A stretch of DNA of 64,000 bases. Origin: Microbacterium salitolerans (GTDB lineage: Bacteria > Actinomycetota > Actinomycetes > Actinomycetales > Microbacteriaceae). A program made the translations under genes and the position numbers. Location of the stretch: assembly GCF_019720895.1 (NCBI RefSeq), contig NZ_JAHKSH010000002.1, positions 620,001 through 684,000 on the forward strand, read 5' to 3'. The notes beneath the pieces are model-generated. The model searched no databases. It was not told where the DNA came from and saw only the letters and a list, made by a program, of their open reading frames with translations. Shown piece by piece: positions 54,719 through 62,932 of the stretch. Positions within the stretch are counted from its first letter, which is position 1, and each line of letters begins with the position of its first letter.

Positions 54719-54751
54719 GACGGGGGCCGTGCTTCGCGCACGGCCCCCGTC
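54719..54751. terminator. Terminator after sucB, shared with the convergent membrane protein gene
   Basis: 14-base arms: GACGGGGGCCGTGC (54719-54732) pairs with GCACGGCCCCCGTC (54738-54751) around TTCGC. It lies 15 bases after the sucB stop. Confidence 0.85.
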
Positions 54752-54757
54752 GTCGTG

Positions 54758-56089
54758 TCAGGGCGCGGCCGACACGTCGCGGATCCGCCATGAGTCGTCC
54801 GTCCGTTCGATCACGAGGAACTGCCGAAGGTCGTCGGCGGTGACGCTCAGGAGGGCGACGGCGCCGTAGTCGTCGACGAGCTCGACATGGCGGCCGTCTG
54901 CCGCGGCAGCCACGGGGCCCTCGCGCTCGAGCTCGTACCCGACCCCGCAGCGATCGTGTCCGCACGCGTCCCAGGCCGCCAGCAGAGCGGTCGCCGCGGC
55001 CCGGGGATCGTCCTCCGCCGTCTCCGCCGCGTCCGGCTGCACCGGCGCTCCCGTCTCGGGCGCCGACGTGGGAGCCCTGGTGCTCTGCGATGCCGGCGCC
55101 GCGCGAGACGAAGCCGAAGAATCCGAGGCACGGGAGGGATCGGCGTCGGGCCAGAGCAGGCCCCCGACGCACCCGAGCACGACGACCGCCACGCCCACGA
55201 GGGCGAGACGCCCACGGCCGGTGGACTCGGCTGGCGACCGCCGCCTGCGCGGCCGCTTGCCGCGCGCCCTCCACCGTGCCCGGAGAGAATGCAGTGCGCC
55301 GAAGACGGCCTCCCCCACGCCCGCGTCGATGTGACGTGTGAGTGCACCTCGCAGAACGTGGAGGACGCCGCCCGTTTCGTCGTCGTCCTCATCGACGATC
55401 ACACGCGCTGGTCGGGCGCCGCGCCCGGGTGCCGCGGTGACCGAGACATCGATCGGCTGCGGCGCCGCCGCCTCGAACAGCGTCTCCTCGAGGGACTCCA
55501 GCCGACGCGACAGTACCTGAGGGCGACCGATCGCCTCGAGCGCGTCGTCGATCGCTCGCGACACGATGCGGTCGTCGCACCCGCGTCGAAGACGCTGAAT
55601 GAGGGCGCGACTCGCCTCGGCGATCGTCTCGTCGTCCTCCTCGCTCTGCGAGTACCCGAAGACCGGGCGGCCATCGACCGCGAGCCACCAGGAGCCGTGC
55701 TCGCCCTCGTCGACACCGCTCGCGCGGGCCTCGGCGATGCCCCGCAGGACCGAGACGACGATCGTCACGACCTCGCCTCGGTGCCACGACTCGCGCGCCT
55801 CCTCGCGCCTGCCGCAGGCCGCGCTGAGGCGCTCGCGCACGTCAGGGACGACGACATCGTGGCCATCCGCGCGGCGCACGACATCGGCGGGGGCGAGCAC
55901 ATGCTGTGCGCCGGCGCAGCGCCAGCCCGGCCAGTCGTCGAGCACACGCGCATCGACGAGCAGGACGGTCGACTCGGACAGCGCCGCACGGGTCGCGGCG
56001 AACGGGGCCTGCGGCGGCTCGACACGACGGATCCGCCGCACGACATCGCCGAGAGGGTCCACACGGGAACGGGTCGCGGAAGCAGTCAT
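54758..56089 (-). CDS. Uncharacterised actinobacterial single-pass membrane protein
   Basis: 443 residues. The first ~280 residues are cytoplasmic, with blocks such as VLLVDARVLDDWPGWRC, GEVVTIVVSVLRGIAEARAS and HGSWWLAVDGRPVFGYSQSE. A basic RKRPRRRR stretch precedes one membrane helix (LALVGVAVVVLGCVGGLLW, about residue 315). The outside part is an Ala/Ser/Pro/Thr linker followed by a small domain of about 90 residues (LLAAWDACGHDRCGVGYELE, two Cys likely in a disulfide) ending with VIERTDDSWRIRDV, an NTF2-like style ending. Start at 56089 fits TASATRSRVDPL. No family named; a sensor or anchor with inside and outside domains is plausible. Confidence 0.75.
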   Translation of the reverse strand: MTASATRSRVDPLGDVVRRIRRVEPPQAPFAATRAALSESTVLLVDARVLDDWPGWRCAGAQHVLAPADVVRRADGHDVVVPDVRERLSAACGRREEARESWHRGEVVTIVVSVLRGIAEARASGVDEGEHGSWWLAVDGRPVFGYSQSEEDDETIAEASRALIQRLRRGCDDRIVSRAIDDALEAIGRPQVLSRRLESLEETLFEAAAPQPIDVSVTAAPGRGARPARVIVDEDDDETGGVLHVLRGALTRHIDAGVGEAVFGALHSLRARWRARGKRPRRRRSPAESTGRGRLALVGVAVVVLGCVGGLLWPDADPSRASDSSASSRAAPASQSTRAPTSAPETGAPVQPDAAETAEDDPRAAATALLAAWDACGHDRCGVGYELEREGPVAAAADGRHVELVDDYGAVALLSVTADDLRQFLVIERTDDSWRIRDVSAAP

Positions 56090-56223
56090 GGCATCCACAC
56101 TGGCGCGATGAGCACGCCCCTGACGTGGCTCGACCCCGTGATTGTGGACGAATCCGGCGGATCCGCGGGTGTGCACACGCTGACCCGCATTCGACACGCC
56201 GCTCGCCCACGTAGGATGGGGGC

Positions 56224-56934
56224 ATGGCATCACGCACGTCCGAGCCCGAAAAGCGTCCTGGGTTCTTCACCACGATCAAGAACCTCTTCTCGTTCACCCG
56301 CGAGGAGTACTCGTGGGTCGCCTGGGTGCTCCCCCTCGTCCTGGTGGCGGGCATCGGCGTCGGCATCCTGCTCGCGTTCTTCTCGGGACAGCCATGGTGG
56401 GGATACATCCTCTGGGGCATCTTCGGCGTGATGATCGGCATCATCGCCTCGATGCTCATCATGAACCGCCTCGCGACGAAGGCGATGTACAAGAAGATCG
56501 ACGGCATGCCAGGCGGCGCCGGACACGTGATCGCCAATATGCTCGGTCGGCGCTGGCGCGGCGAGGACATGCCCGTCGCCGTCAACCCCAAGACGAAGGA
56601 TGCGGTCTACCGTGCTGTCGGCCGCGGAGGAGTCGCGCTCGTCGGCGAGGGATCCCGCAAGCGCCTCGAGAAGCTCATCAAGAAGGAGAAGACGACGGCA
56701 CTGCGCATTACGCACGGCGCGATCCCCGTCACCGTCTTCTACGTGGGCCACGGCGAAGACGAGATCCCCGTCTCCCGCCTCGCGTCGTCGATCAAGAAGC
56801 TCCCGAAGGCCGTCGACAAGGCCGGGATGCACCAGCTGATCGCGCGCACCGAGTCGATCGGCCATGGCGTCTCATCGCTGCCGATCCCGAAGGGCGTCGA
56901 CCCGACCAAGGTGCGAGCCCCGAGGCCGCGCTGA
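56224..56934 (+). CDS. DUF4191 membrane protein
   Basis: 236 residues. N-terminal region with two membrane helices (WVAWVLPLVLVAGIGVGILLAF and WWGYILWGIFGVMIGIIASMLIM), then a basic cytoplasmic part: MYKKIDGMPGGAGHVIANMLGRRW, VAVNPKTKDAVYRAVGRGGVALVGEG and GHGVSSLPIPKGVDP. Matches DUF4191, a conserved actinobacterial family often beside glnA. Function unknown. Strong ATG at 56224 with GGATGGGGG upstream. Confidence 0.88.
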   Translation: MASRTSEPEKRPGFFTTIKNLFSFTREEYSWVAWVLPLVLVAGIGVGILLAFFSGQPWWGYILWGIFGVMIGIIASMLIMNRLATKAMYKKIDGMPGGAGHVIANMLGRRWRGEDMPVAVNPKTKDAVYRAVGRGGVALVGEGSRKRLEKLIKKEKTTALRITHGAIPVTVFYVGHGEDEIPVSRLASSIKKLPKAVDKAGMHQLIARTESIGHGVSSLPIPKGVDPTKVRAPRPR

Positions 56935-56950
56935 CGGCATGCCGGATACG

Positions 56951-56980
56951 ACGAGGCCCCCGCCGCGGCGGGGGCCTCGT
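56951..56980. terminator. Bidirectional terminator between DUF4191 and RDD genes
   Basis: 14-base arms ACGAGGCCCCCGCC (56951-56964) and GGCGGGGGCCTCGT (56967-56980) with a 2-base centre; CCGGATA / TATCCGG further extend the symmetry with a small gap. Confidence 0.85.
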
Positions 56981-56996
56981 CATATCCGGTGGGGCG

Positions 56997-57398
56997 TCAG
57001 CCACGCACGATGACCGTGTCGGCGAGCAGGTCATGAAGTCCGCGCTGATTCTCGTCCCAGATGGCCGCCGGGATCACGAGCACGATCAGCACCGACCGCA
57101 TGAAGGGGCGCCAGACCCCTACCCACCCGCCGCCGCGACGGATGACTCGCAGTCGCCAGAGGCGATGGCCCGGACTGCCGCCGGCGGTCGGGAGGAAGAT
57201 GGTCTGGATCACGATGAAGATGAGGAGCGTCGACCACCACTCGTAGTCGAAGAAGGCCATCGAGAGAAGGACGACGGCGGCCCAGTCCGTGACGAACGCG
57301 CCGACGCGTCGGCTCAGCGGGGCGATGCTCCCCGGACCAGCGGGGGGCAGGCCGATCGACTTGCCGGGATATTCCTGCGCGGGGGTGTCTGGGCTCAC
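56997..57398 (-). CDS. RDD-family membrane protein
   Basis: 133 residues. RDD signature near LSRRVGAFVTDWAAVVLLSM with the Arg/Asp pattern, then helices TLLIFIVIQTIFLP and VWRPFMRSVLIVLVIPAAI, and the C-terminal NQRGLHDLLADTVIV typical of RDD proteins. Function unknown; sits divergent from glnA1, with which it shares a 158-bp control region. Confidence 0.88.
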   Translation of the reverse strand: MSPDTPAQEYPGKSIGLPPAGPGSIAPLSRRVGAFVTDWAAVVLLSMAFFDYEWWSTLLIFIVIQTIFLPTAGGSPGHRLWRLRVIRRGGGWVGVWRPFMRSVLIVLVIPAAIWDENQRGLHDLLADTVIVRG

Positions 57399-57447
57399 CG
57401 CTCCAGCCTATTCGCCGGGCGCATTTGTGCTGACGGCGAGCACCCAC

Positions 57448-57463
57448 GTAACCTCCAGGAAAC
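57448..57463 (+). promoter_or_regulatory. GlnR box upstream of glnA1
   Basis: GTAAC-CTCCAG-GAAAC matches the known actinobacterial GlnR consensus GTnAC-N6-GAAAC at every fixed position, 94 bases before the glnA start. A second, poorer copy may follow (ATTCGAGACATTC). Indicates nitrogen-responsive control of glnA1. Confidence 0.75.
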
Positions 57464-57556
57464 ATTCGAGACATTCTCGGGCAATGCCCCGCGGATAGCT
57501 TCGACGGGTCACCCTTCACGGGCGGCGACCCGAAGTCCCACCAATCTGGAGCCTCC

Positions 57557-58981
57557 ATGTTCAAAGACTCATCCGAGGTGCTCGCGTTCATCAAGGACGA
57601 GGACGTCAAGTTCGTTGACATCCGGTTCACCGATCTGCCCGGTGTCCAGCAGCACTTCAACATCCCCGCATCGACCGTGGATGAGGACTTCTTCACCATC
57701 GGTCAGATGTTCGATGGCTCCTCGATCCGCGGCTTCGCCAGCATCAACGAGTCCGACATGCAGCTCATCCCGGACGTCTCGACGGCCTATCTCGACCCGT
57801 TCCGCGAGAACAAGACGCTCGTGATCGTCTTCGATATCTACAACCCGCGCAACGGCGAGATCTACTCGAAGGACCCGCGCCAGGTCGCCAAGAAGGCCGA
57901 GAAGTACCTCGCGTCGACCGGCATCGCCGACACCGCGTTCTTCGCGCCCGAGGCCGAGTTCTACATCTTCGACGATGTGCGATACGAGGTCACGCAGGGC
58001 AAGAGCTTCTACTCGGTCGACTCCGAGGAGGCCGCGTGGAACACCGGTCGTGAGGAAGAGGGCGGGAACCTCGCCAATAAGACTCCCTTCAAGGGCGGCT
58101 ACTTCCCCGTGTCCCCCGTCGACAAGCACGCCGACATCCGCGACGACATCTCGCTCCAGCTGATCGAGGCGGGCCTCGAGCTCGAGCGCGCACACCACGA
58201 GGTCGGAACGGCCGGCCAGGCCGAGATCAACTACCGCTTCGACACGATGGTCCACGCGGCCGACGACATCCTGAAGTTCAAGTACATCGTCAAGAACGTG
58301 GCCGACCAGTGGGGCAAGACCGCCACATTCATGCCGAAGCCGATCTTCGGCGACAACGGCTCGGGTATGCACACGCACCAGTCGCTGTGGCTCGACGGCA
58401 AGCCGCTGTTCTTCGACGAGCAGGGCTACGCGCAGCTCTCCGACGTCGCACGCTGGTACATCGGCGGGCTGCTGAAGCACGCTCCCGCGGTTCTCGCGTT
58501 CACGAACCCGACGATCAACTCGTACCACCGCCTCGTCAAGGGCTTCGAGGCCCCGGTCAACCTCGTGTACTCCGCCGGCAACCGCTCTGCCGCGGTCCGC
58601 ATCCCGATCACGGGATCGAACCCGAAGGCGAAGCGCCTGGAGTTCCGTGCTCCCGACTCGTCGGGCAACCCGTACCTCGCGTTCGCAGCCCAGCTCATGG
58701 CGGGCATCGACGGCATCAAGAACCGCATCGAGCCGCACGAGCCGGTCGACAAGGACCTCTACGAGCTTCCCCCCGAGGAGGCCAAGGACATCCCCCAGGT
58801 CCCCGGCACGCTCGCCGAAGCGCTCGAGGCGCTCCGCGAGGACCACGCCTTCCTCCTCGAGGGCGGCGTGTTCACCCAGGAGCTCATCGAGACCTGGATC
58901 GACTACAAGTACGAGAACGAGATCATTCCGATGGCCCAGCGCCCTCACCCGTTCGAGTTCGAGCTGTACTACGGCGTCTGA
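57557..58981 (+). CDS. glnA: Glutamine synthetase type I (GlnA1)
   Basis: Main ammonia-assimilating enzyme: glutamate plus ammonia plus ATP to glutamine. 474 residues. Signature blocks are [34 protein letters not shown]-site [18 protein letters not shown], metal site [12 protein letters not shown], and the adenylylation-loop Tyr in [11 protein letters not shown], the substrate of GlnE in this window. ATG 57557 after a GGAGCC ribosome site. Preceded by a GlnR box. It ends at a strong hairpin. Confidence 0.97.
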   Translation: MFKDSSEVLAFIKDEDVKFVDIRFTDLPGVQQHFNIPASTVDEDFFTIGQMFDGSSIRGFASINESDMQLIPDVSTAYLDPFRENKTLVIVFDIYNPRNGEIYSKDPRQVAKKAEKYLASTGIADTAFFAPEAEFYIFDDVRYEVTQGKSFYSVDSEEAAWNTGREEEGGNLANKTPFKGGYFPVSPVDKHADIRDDISLQLIEAGLELERAHHEVGTAGQAEINYRFDTMVHAADDILKFKYIVKNVADQWGKTATFMPKPIFGDNGSGMHTHQSLWLDGKPLFFDEQGYAQLSDVARWYIGGLLKHAPAVLAFTNPTINSYHRLVKGFEAPVNLVYSAGNRSAAVRIPITGSNPKAKRLEFRAPDSSGNPYLAFAAQLMAGIDGIKNRIEPHEPVDKDLYELPPEEAKDIPQVPGTLAEALEALREDHAFLLEGGVFTQELIETWIDYKYENEIIPMAQRPHPFEFELYYGV

Positions 58982-59015
58982 TCCTCGCCGCGGCGTCCAC
59001 GACGCCGTGCGGATT

Positions 59016-59049
59016 GCGAATGCCCGGGGTCTTCTCCCCGGGCATTCGC
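59016..59049 (+). terminator. Terminator of glnA1
   Basis: 14-base arms GCGAATGCCCGGGG (59016-59029) and CCCCGGGCATTCGC (59036-59049) around TCTTCT, 35 bases after the glnA stop. Confidence 0.85.
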
Positions 59050-59119
59050 CGTCCCCACCCGCGTCCGGCGTCTGAGCATGCGCCGCGGCCAGATCGCCGC
59101 GTGCATCGGCGACGCCGTG

Positions 59120-59788
59120 TCAGTCGCCGTCGACGAAGTGCTCGCGTGTGGCCGCCTCGACGCTGCGCAGATGCACCGCCATCGCGCCGCGGGCGCGTTC
59201 GGGATCGCGATCGCGGATCGCCTCGATGATCGCGAGATGCTCGGGGAACGAGACGCGCGGGCGGTTGCGCGTGCGGGCCAGTCGGATCCGGAATCGCGCG
59301 TTCTGCGCGCGAAGTCGGTTGACGATCGTCGGCGCGATGCGCATACCGCTCACCTCGAGCACGAGGTCGTGGAGCGCCCTGTTGCATTCGGAATACGCCT
59401 CGACGTCACCCTCGTCGACGCACACGCGCATGCGGTCGCCGATCGCGACGAGCTGCGCGATCTGCTCATCACTCGCCGCCGTCGCCGCGTGCCAGGCGCA
59501 CAGGGACTCGATCGCCGCGCGCAGCTCGACGATCTCGAGCGCCTCGACGACGTCGATCGCGCGCACCCGGGCGCCGCGATTCTGAAGGCGCTCGACCATC
59601 CCCTCGAACGCGAGGTTGCCGAGCGCGGTGCGCACGACGCTGCGAGTGACGCCGTAGTGTTCGACGAGGTCCGCCTCGATGAGTCGCTGATTCGGCGCCA
59701 GCTCGCCGGCGCTGATCGCCCGCCGCAGTTCGTCGGTCAGCCCGTCGACGCCGAGCTTCTGGCCGTCGCGTGTGTTCGTCGTCGTCAT
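59120..59788 (-). CDS. GntR-family transcriptional regulator with FCD ligand domain
   Basis: 222 residues. Winged helix at residues about 12-80 (LTDELRRAISAGELAPNQRLIEADLVEHYGVTRSVVRTALGNL, quoted in part as LIEADLVEHYGVTRSVVR). The FCD domain has the metal-binding pattern ELRAAIESLCAWHA, NRALHDLVLEVSG and FPEHLAIIEAIRDRDPERARGAMAVHL, with conserved Asp/His. Ligand unknown; FCD regulators sense small carboxylates. It separates glnA1 from glnE and is not obviously part of nitrogen control. A palindrome upstream suggests autoregulation. Confidence 0.92.
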   Translation of the reverse strand: MTTTNTRDGQKLGVDGLTDELRRAISAGELAPNQRLIEADLVEHYGVTRSVVRTALGNLAFEGMVERLQNRGARVRAIDVVEALEIVELRAAIESLCAWHAATAASDEQIAQLVAIGDRMRVCVDEGDVEAYSECNRALHDLVLEVSGMRIAPTIVNRLRAQNARFRIRLARTRNRPRVSFPEHLAIIEAIRDRDPERARGAMAVHLRSVEAATREHFVDGD

Positions 59789-59854
59789 GCGTGTCCCCCT
59801 TCGGAACCCGTCAGGCGTCGTGTGCCCTGGATCCGCCGCTGAGCGTCATCGTCG

Positions 59855-59883
59855 ATCATATTGTTCACAATCGCGTCTGACTA
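59855..59883 (-). promoter_or_regulatory. Promoter and operator of the GntR gene
   Basis: ATTGT-TC-ACAAT (59860-59871) is a perfect palindrome of the TTGT-N2-ACAA type used by FCD-GntR regulators. On the minus strand it lies in the 17-base spacer between -35 TAGTCA (59883-59878) and -10 TATGAT (59860-59855), so the regulator would repress its own promoter. The start of the promoter overlaps glnE only at the far end. Confidence 0.6.
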
Positions 59884-59900
59884 CCCGCACACCATGATGA

Positions 59901-62900
59901 TCACAGATCGTAGAAGACGTTCTCGTACGTGCGTCGCGCTCGGCGCGCCGTGCGCAGCCAGTCCTCTTCGATCTCCCACGCGGATCCGGGCGGCATCTCG
60001 AGGATGCGCGCGACGCCGTCGAGGGCATGAGAGTCGGTCGGGAGCACGTCGCTGTTGGACCCGGTCAGCAGCGTGTTCGCCGATCGCAGGCGGGTCGCAA
60101 GACGCCAGGCCGCGCCCAGCTGCTGCGCCTGCTCCTCTGTCAGGATGCCTTCGTCGTACGCCGCCTGCAGCGCGTGCAGCGTCCGGGGCGTGCGGAGGTC
60201 CGCGATGCGGTGCGCGTGCTGCATCTGGAGAAGCTGCACGAGCCACTCCACGTCGCTCAATCCGCCCGGGCCGAGCTTGAGATGACGGCTCGGATCCACC
60301 CCCTTCGGGATGCGCTCGCTCTCGACCCGCGCCTTGATGCGCTTGATCTCGCGCACGTCTTCGGTCTTCGCCTGGGCTGGGTATCTCACCTCGTCGACCA
60401 TCGCCATGAAGTCGTCGCGCAGCTCGGGCGTTCCTGCGACGGCGCGAGCGCGCAGGAGCGCCTGCGCCTCCCACGACACGGACCAGCGCGCATAGTAGGC
60501 GCGGTAGGCCTCGAGTGTGCGCACGATCGGACCGTTGCGTCCCTCCGGACGCAGGTCGGCGTCGAGGTCGAGCGGGACCCGGTGGTCCTGAGAGGCCTCG
60601 CGCAGCGTGCTCACGATGCGGCGTGCATACGACTCCGCGACCTGCGGGTCGAGGTCGGGCGCGCGGTAGACGTACAGCACATCGGCGTCGGACCCGAAGC
60701 CCACCTCGCCGCCCCCGTAGCGTCCCATGCCGATGATCGCGAACTCGATGCTCGCATGCTCGTCGGGCACCACGTCGCGCCGGACGGCACGCAGGGTCGC
60801 CTGAAGCGTGACGTCGGTGATCGTCGTGAGCGCCGTCGTGACGTCCTTGATGGACAGCTCCCCGAGCATCGATCCGATGGCCGTGCGCAGCAGCTCGCGA
60901 CGACGGATCCCACGGATCGCGCGCATCGCGTCGTCGAGCGACGGGCGCCGCCTCTGGATCGCGCGCGCCTCGAGGTCGAGCACCTCCATCGCTCGCGGGC
61001 GGAGCTGCTCGGCGCTGTCGAGCCAGCCGACCGACTCGGGGATCCATTCCATGAGCTCGCCCACGTAGCGCGACCCGCTCAGCAGCATCGTGAGCGATTC
61101 GGCCGCACCAGCGGAGTCACGCAGCATCCGGAGGAACCACGAGCTCTCGCCGAGCCGCTCGCTGATGCGGCGATACGCGACCAATCCGTAGTCGGGATCC
61201 ACCCCCTCCGCGAACCAGCGCAGCATGACGGGCATCAGCGTGCGCTGCACCGTGACCTTGCGGCTGACGCCGCGTGTCAGGGCGCCGATGTGGCGCAGAG
61301 CGCTCTTCGCGTCACGGAACCCGATCGCCGAGAGACGGTCGTGGGCCTCGTCGCCGGTCAGCGCCCGCGCATCGTCCTGGGTCGCGGCCACGGCGGAGAG
61401 AAGCGGCCGATAGAACATGCGCACGTGGATATCGCGTACCTCGTCGCGGACACGCCTCCATGTGGCCGTGATGTCGGTCGCGGTTCCGCCCGCTGCTCCG
61501 ACCGCGGGGTCGAACAGTCCCGTGGAACGCGCCAGAATCCTGCGACGCTCGTCATCGGACGGTATGAGATGCGTGCGTCGCAGCTGCTGCAGCTGCAGGC
61601 GGTGTTCGAGAAGGCGGAGCAGACGATAGTCGGTCGCGAAGGCCGCCGCGTCGCCGCGCCCGATGTATCCGCGATCCACGAGCGCCTCGAGTGCCGAGAG
61701 CGTGCCGCGCTCACGGACGAGCTCGTCGGATCGCCCGTGCACGAGCTGCAGCAGCTGCACGGTGAACTCGACGTCGCGCAGCCCGCCCGGTCCCAGCTTC
61801 ACCTGCCGGTCGACCTCGTCGCGGGCGATGTTGTCGCTGACGCGCTCGCGCATGGCCTGCACGCTGTCGACGAATCCGGCGCGCTCCGAGCTCGACCAGA
61901 CGAACGGCGCGGTCGCCGCGACATAACGCGCACCGAGTTCGACGTCGCCGGCCAGCGGGCGGGCTTTGAGGAGCGCCTGGAACTCCCACGAGTGCGCCCA
62001 GCGCTGGTAGTAGGCGATGTGCGAATCGAGTGTGCGCACGAGAGCCCCCTGTCGACCCTCGGGTCGCAGGTTCGCGTCGACCTCCCACAGCGGAGGCTCG
62101 GTCTCGAATGCGTCGATGCCGCGCATCGTCTGCGCTGCGAGGCGCGTGGCGATGTCGATGCCGCGCGCCTCATCGAGATCGGCGTCGTCGGCGACGCCCG
62201 CGACGAAGATGACGTCGACGTCCGAGACGTAGTTGAGCTCGCGCGCGCCTGCCTTGCCCATGCCGATGATGGCGAGCTTCGTCGCGACGACCTCATCGCG
62301 TGGAAACAGCCCACGGGATCCCATGCCCTGCGAGATCTTCGTGCGCGCGACCGCAAGCGACGCCTCGATCGCAGCTGCCGCCGCATCGGACAGCGCCGCC
62401 GTCACGTCGCGCACGGCCTCGACCGGATCCGGGGCCGCGAGATCGAACGCCGCGATCTGGAGGAGGACACGACGGTAGGCCACCCGCAGCGCGTTCCACG
62501 CGTCGGCGTCGTCGCTGCCCGCGAACCCCTCCGCCGCGTCGACGGCGGCGAGCAGCTGGCGCTGCATCTCGCCGGCTGCCGGCAGCCGGACGCCGGCCGT
62601 CACCAAGTCGGCGAGCACCGCCGGCCGCCGCAGGAAGAAGTCGCCGAACCCCTGCGATGCTCCGAGCACCCGCCACAGGTTGCGGGTGCCGCGCGGATCG
62701 GCGAGAACCTCGCGCACGGGGCGCGCGTCGCGCCGGGCGATCGCGAGGACGGCGCGCACTGCGGCATCTGGATCCGCGCTGCGCGCCGCGCCGGCGACGA
62801 GATCGTCTCGGCCGACGTCCGTGAGCTCGGCCAGCTCGTCCAATGCCGCGGAAGCATCGGACAGGTCAGCGAAGCCCGCCCGCGCGAGGACCGAGCGGAT

Positions 62901-62924
62901 GGACGGGCGTGCAGGAGGTGTCAC
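59901..62924 (-). CDS. glnE: Bifunctional glutamine synthetase adenylyltransferase/adenylyl-removing enzyme
   Basis: Adds and removes AMP on GlnA1. 1007 residues, normal length. Two nucleotidyltransferase domains: the N-terminal one has IIGMGKAGARELNYVSDVDVIFV, the C-terminal one has IGMGRYGGGEVGFGSDADVLYVY (both have the G-x-GS/SD-x-D catalytic pattern). Each is followed by a helical regulatory part with GPGGLRDVEF and GPGGLSDVEW. GTG 62924 lies 8 bp after the glnA2 stop, so glnA2-glnE form a unit, as in mycobacteria. Confidence 0.96.
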   Translation of the reverse strand: MTPPARPSIRSVLARAGFADLSDASAALDELAELTDVGRDDLVAGAARSADPDAAVRAVLAIARRDARPVREVLADPRGTRNLWRVLGASQGFGDFFLRRPAVLADLVTAGVRLPAAGEMQRQLLAAVDAAEGFAGSDDADAWNALRVAYRRVLLQIAAFDLAAPDPVEAVRDVTAALSDAAAAAIEASLAVARTKISQGMGSRGLFPRDEVVATKLAIIGMGKAGARELNYVSDVDVIFVAGVADDADLDEARGIDIATRLAAQTMRGIDAFETEPPLWEVDANLRPEGRQGALVRTLDSHIAYYQRWAHSWEFQALLKARPLAGDVELGARYVAATAPFVWSSSERAGFVDSVQAMRERVSDNIARDEVDRQVKLGPGGLRDVEFTVQLLQLVHGRSDELVRERGTLSALEALVDRGYIGRGDAAAFATDYRLLRLLEHRLQLQQLRRTHLIPSDDERRRILARSTGLFDPAVGAAGGTATDITATWRRVRDEVRDIHVRMFYRPLLSAVAATQDDARALTGDEAHDRLSAIGFRDAKSALRHIGALTRGVSRKVTVQRTLMPVMLRWFAEGVDPDYGLVAYRRISERLGESSWFLRMLRDSAGAAESLTMLLSGSRYVGELMEWIPESVGWLDSAEQLRPRAMEVLDLEARAIQRRRPSLDDAMRAIRGIRRRELLRTAIGSMLGELSIKDVTTALTTITDVTLQATLRAVRRDVVPDEHASIEFAIIGMGRYGGGEVGFGSDADVLYVYRAPDLDPQVAESYARRIVSTLREASQDHRVPLDLDADLRPEGRNGPIVRTLEAYRAYYARWSVSWEAQALLRARAVAGTPELRDDFMAMVDEVRYPAQAKTEDVREIKRIKARVESERIPKGVDPSRHLKLGPGGLSDVEWLVQLLQMQHAHRIADLRTPRTLHALQAAYDEGILTEEQAQQLGAAWRLATRLRSANTLLTGSNSDVLPTDSHALDGVARILEMPPGSAWEIEEDWLRTARRARRTYENVFYDL

Positions 62925-62932
62925 CGGCGAGA

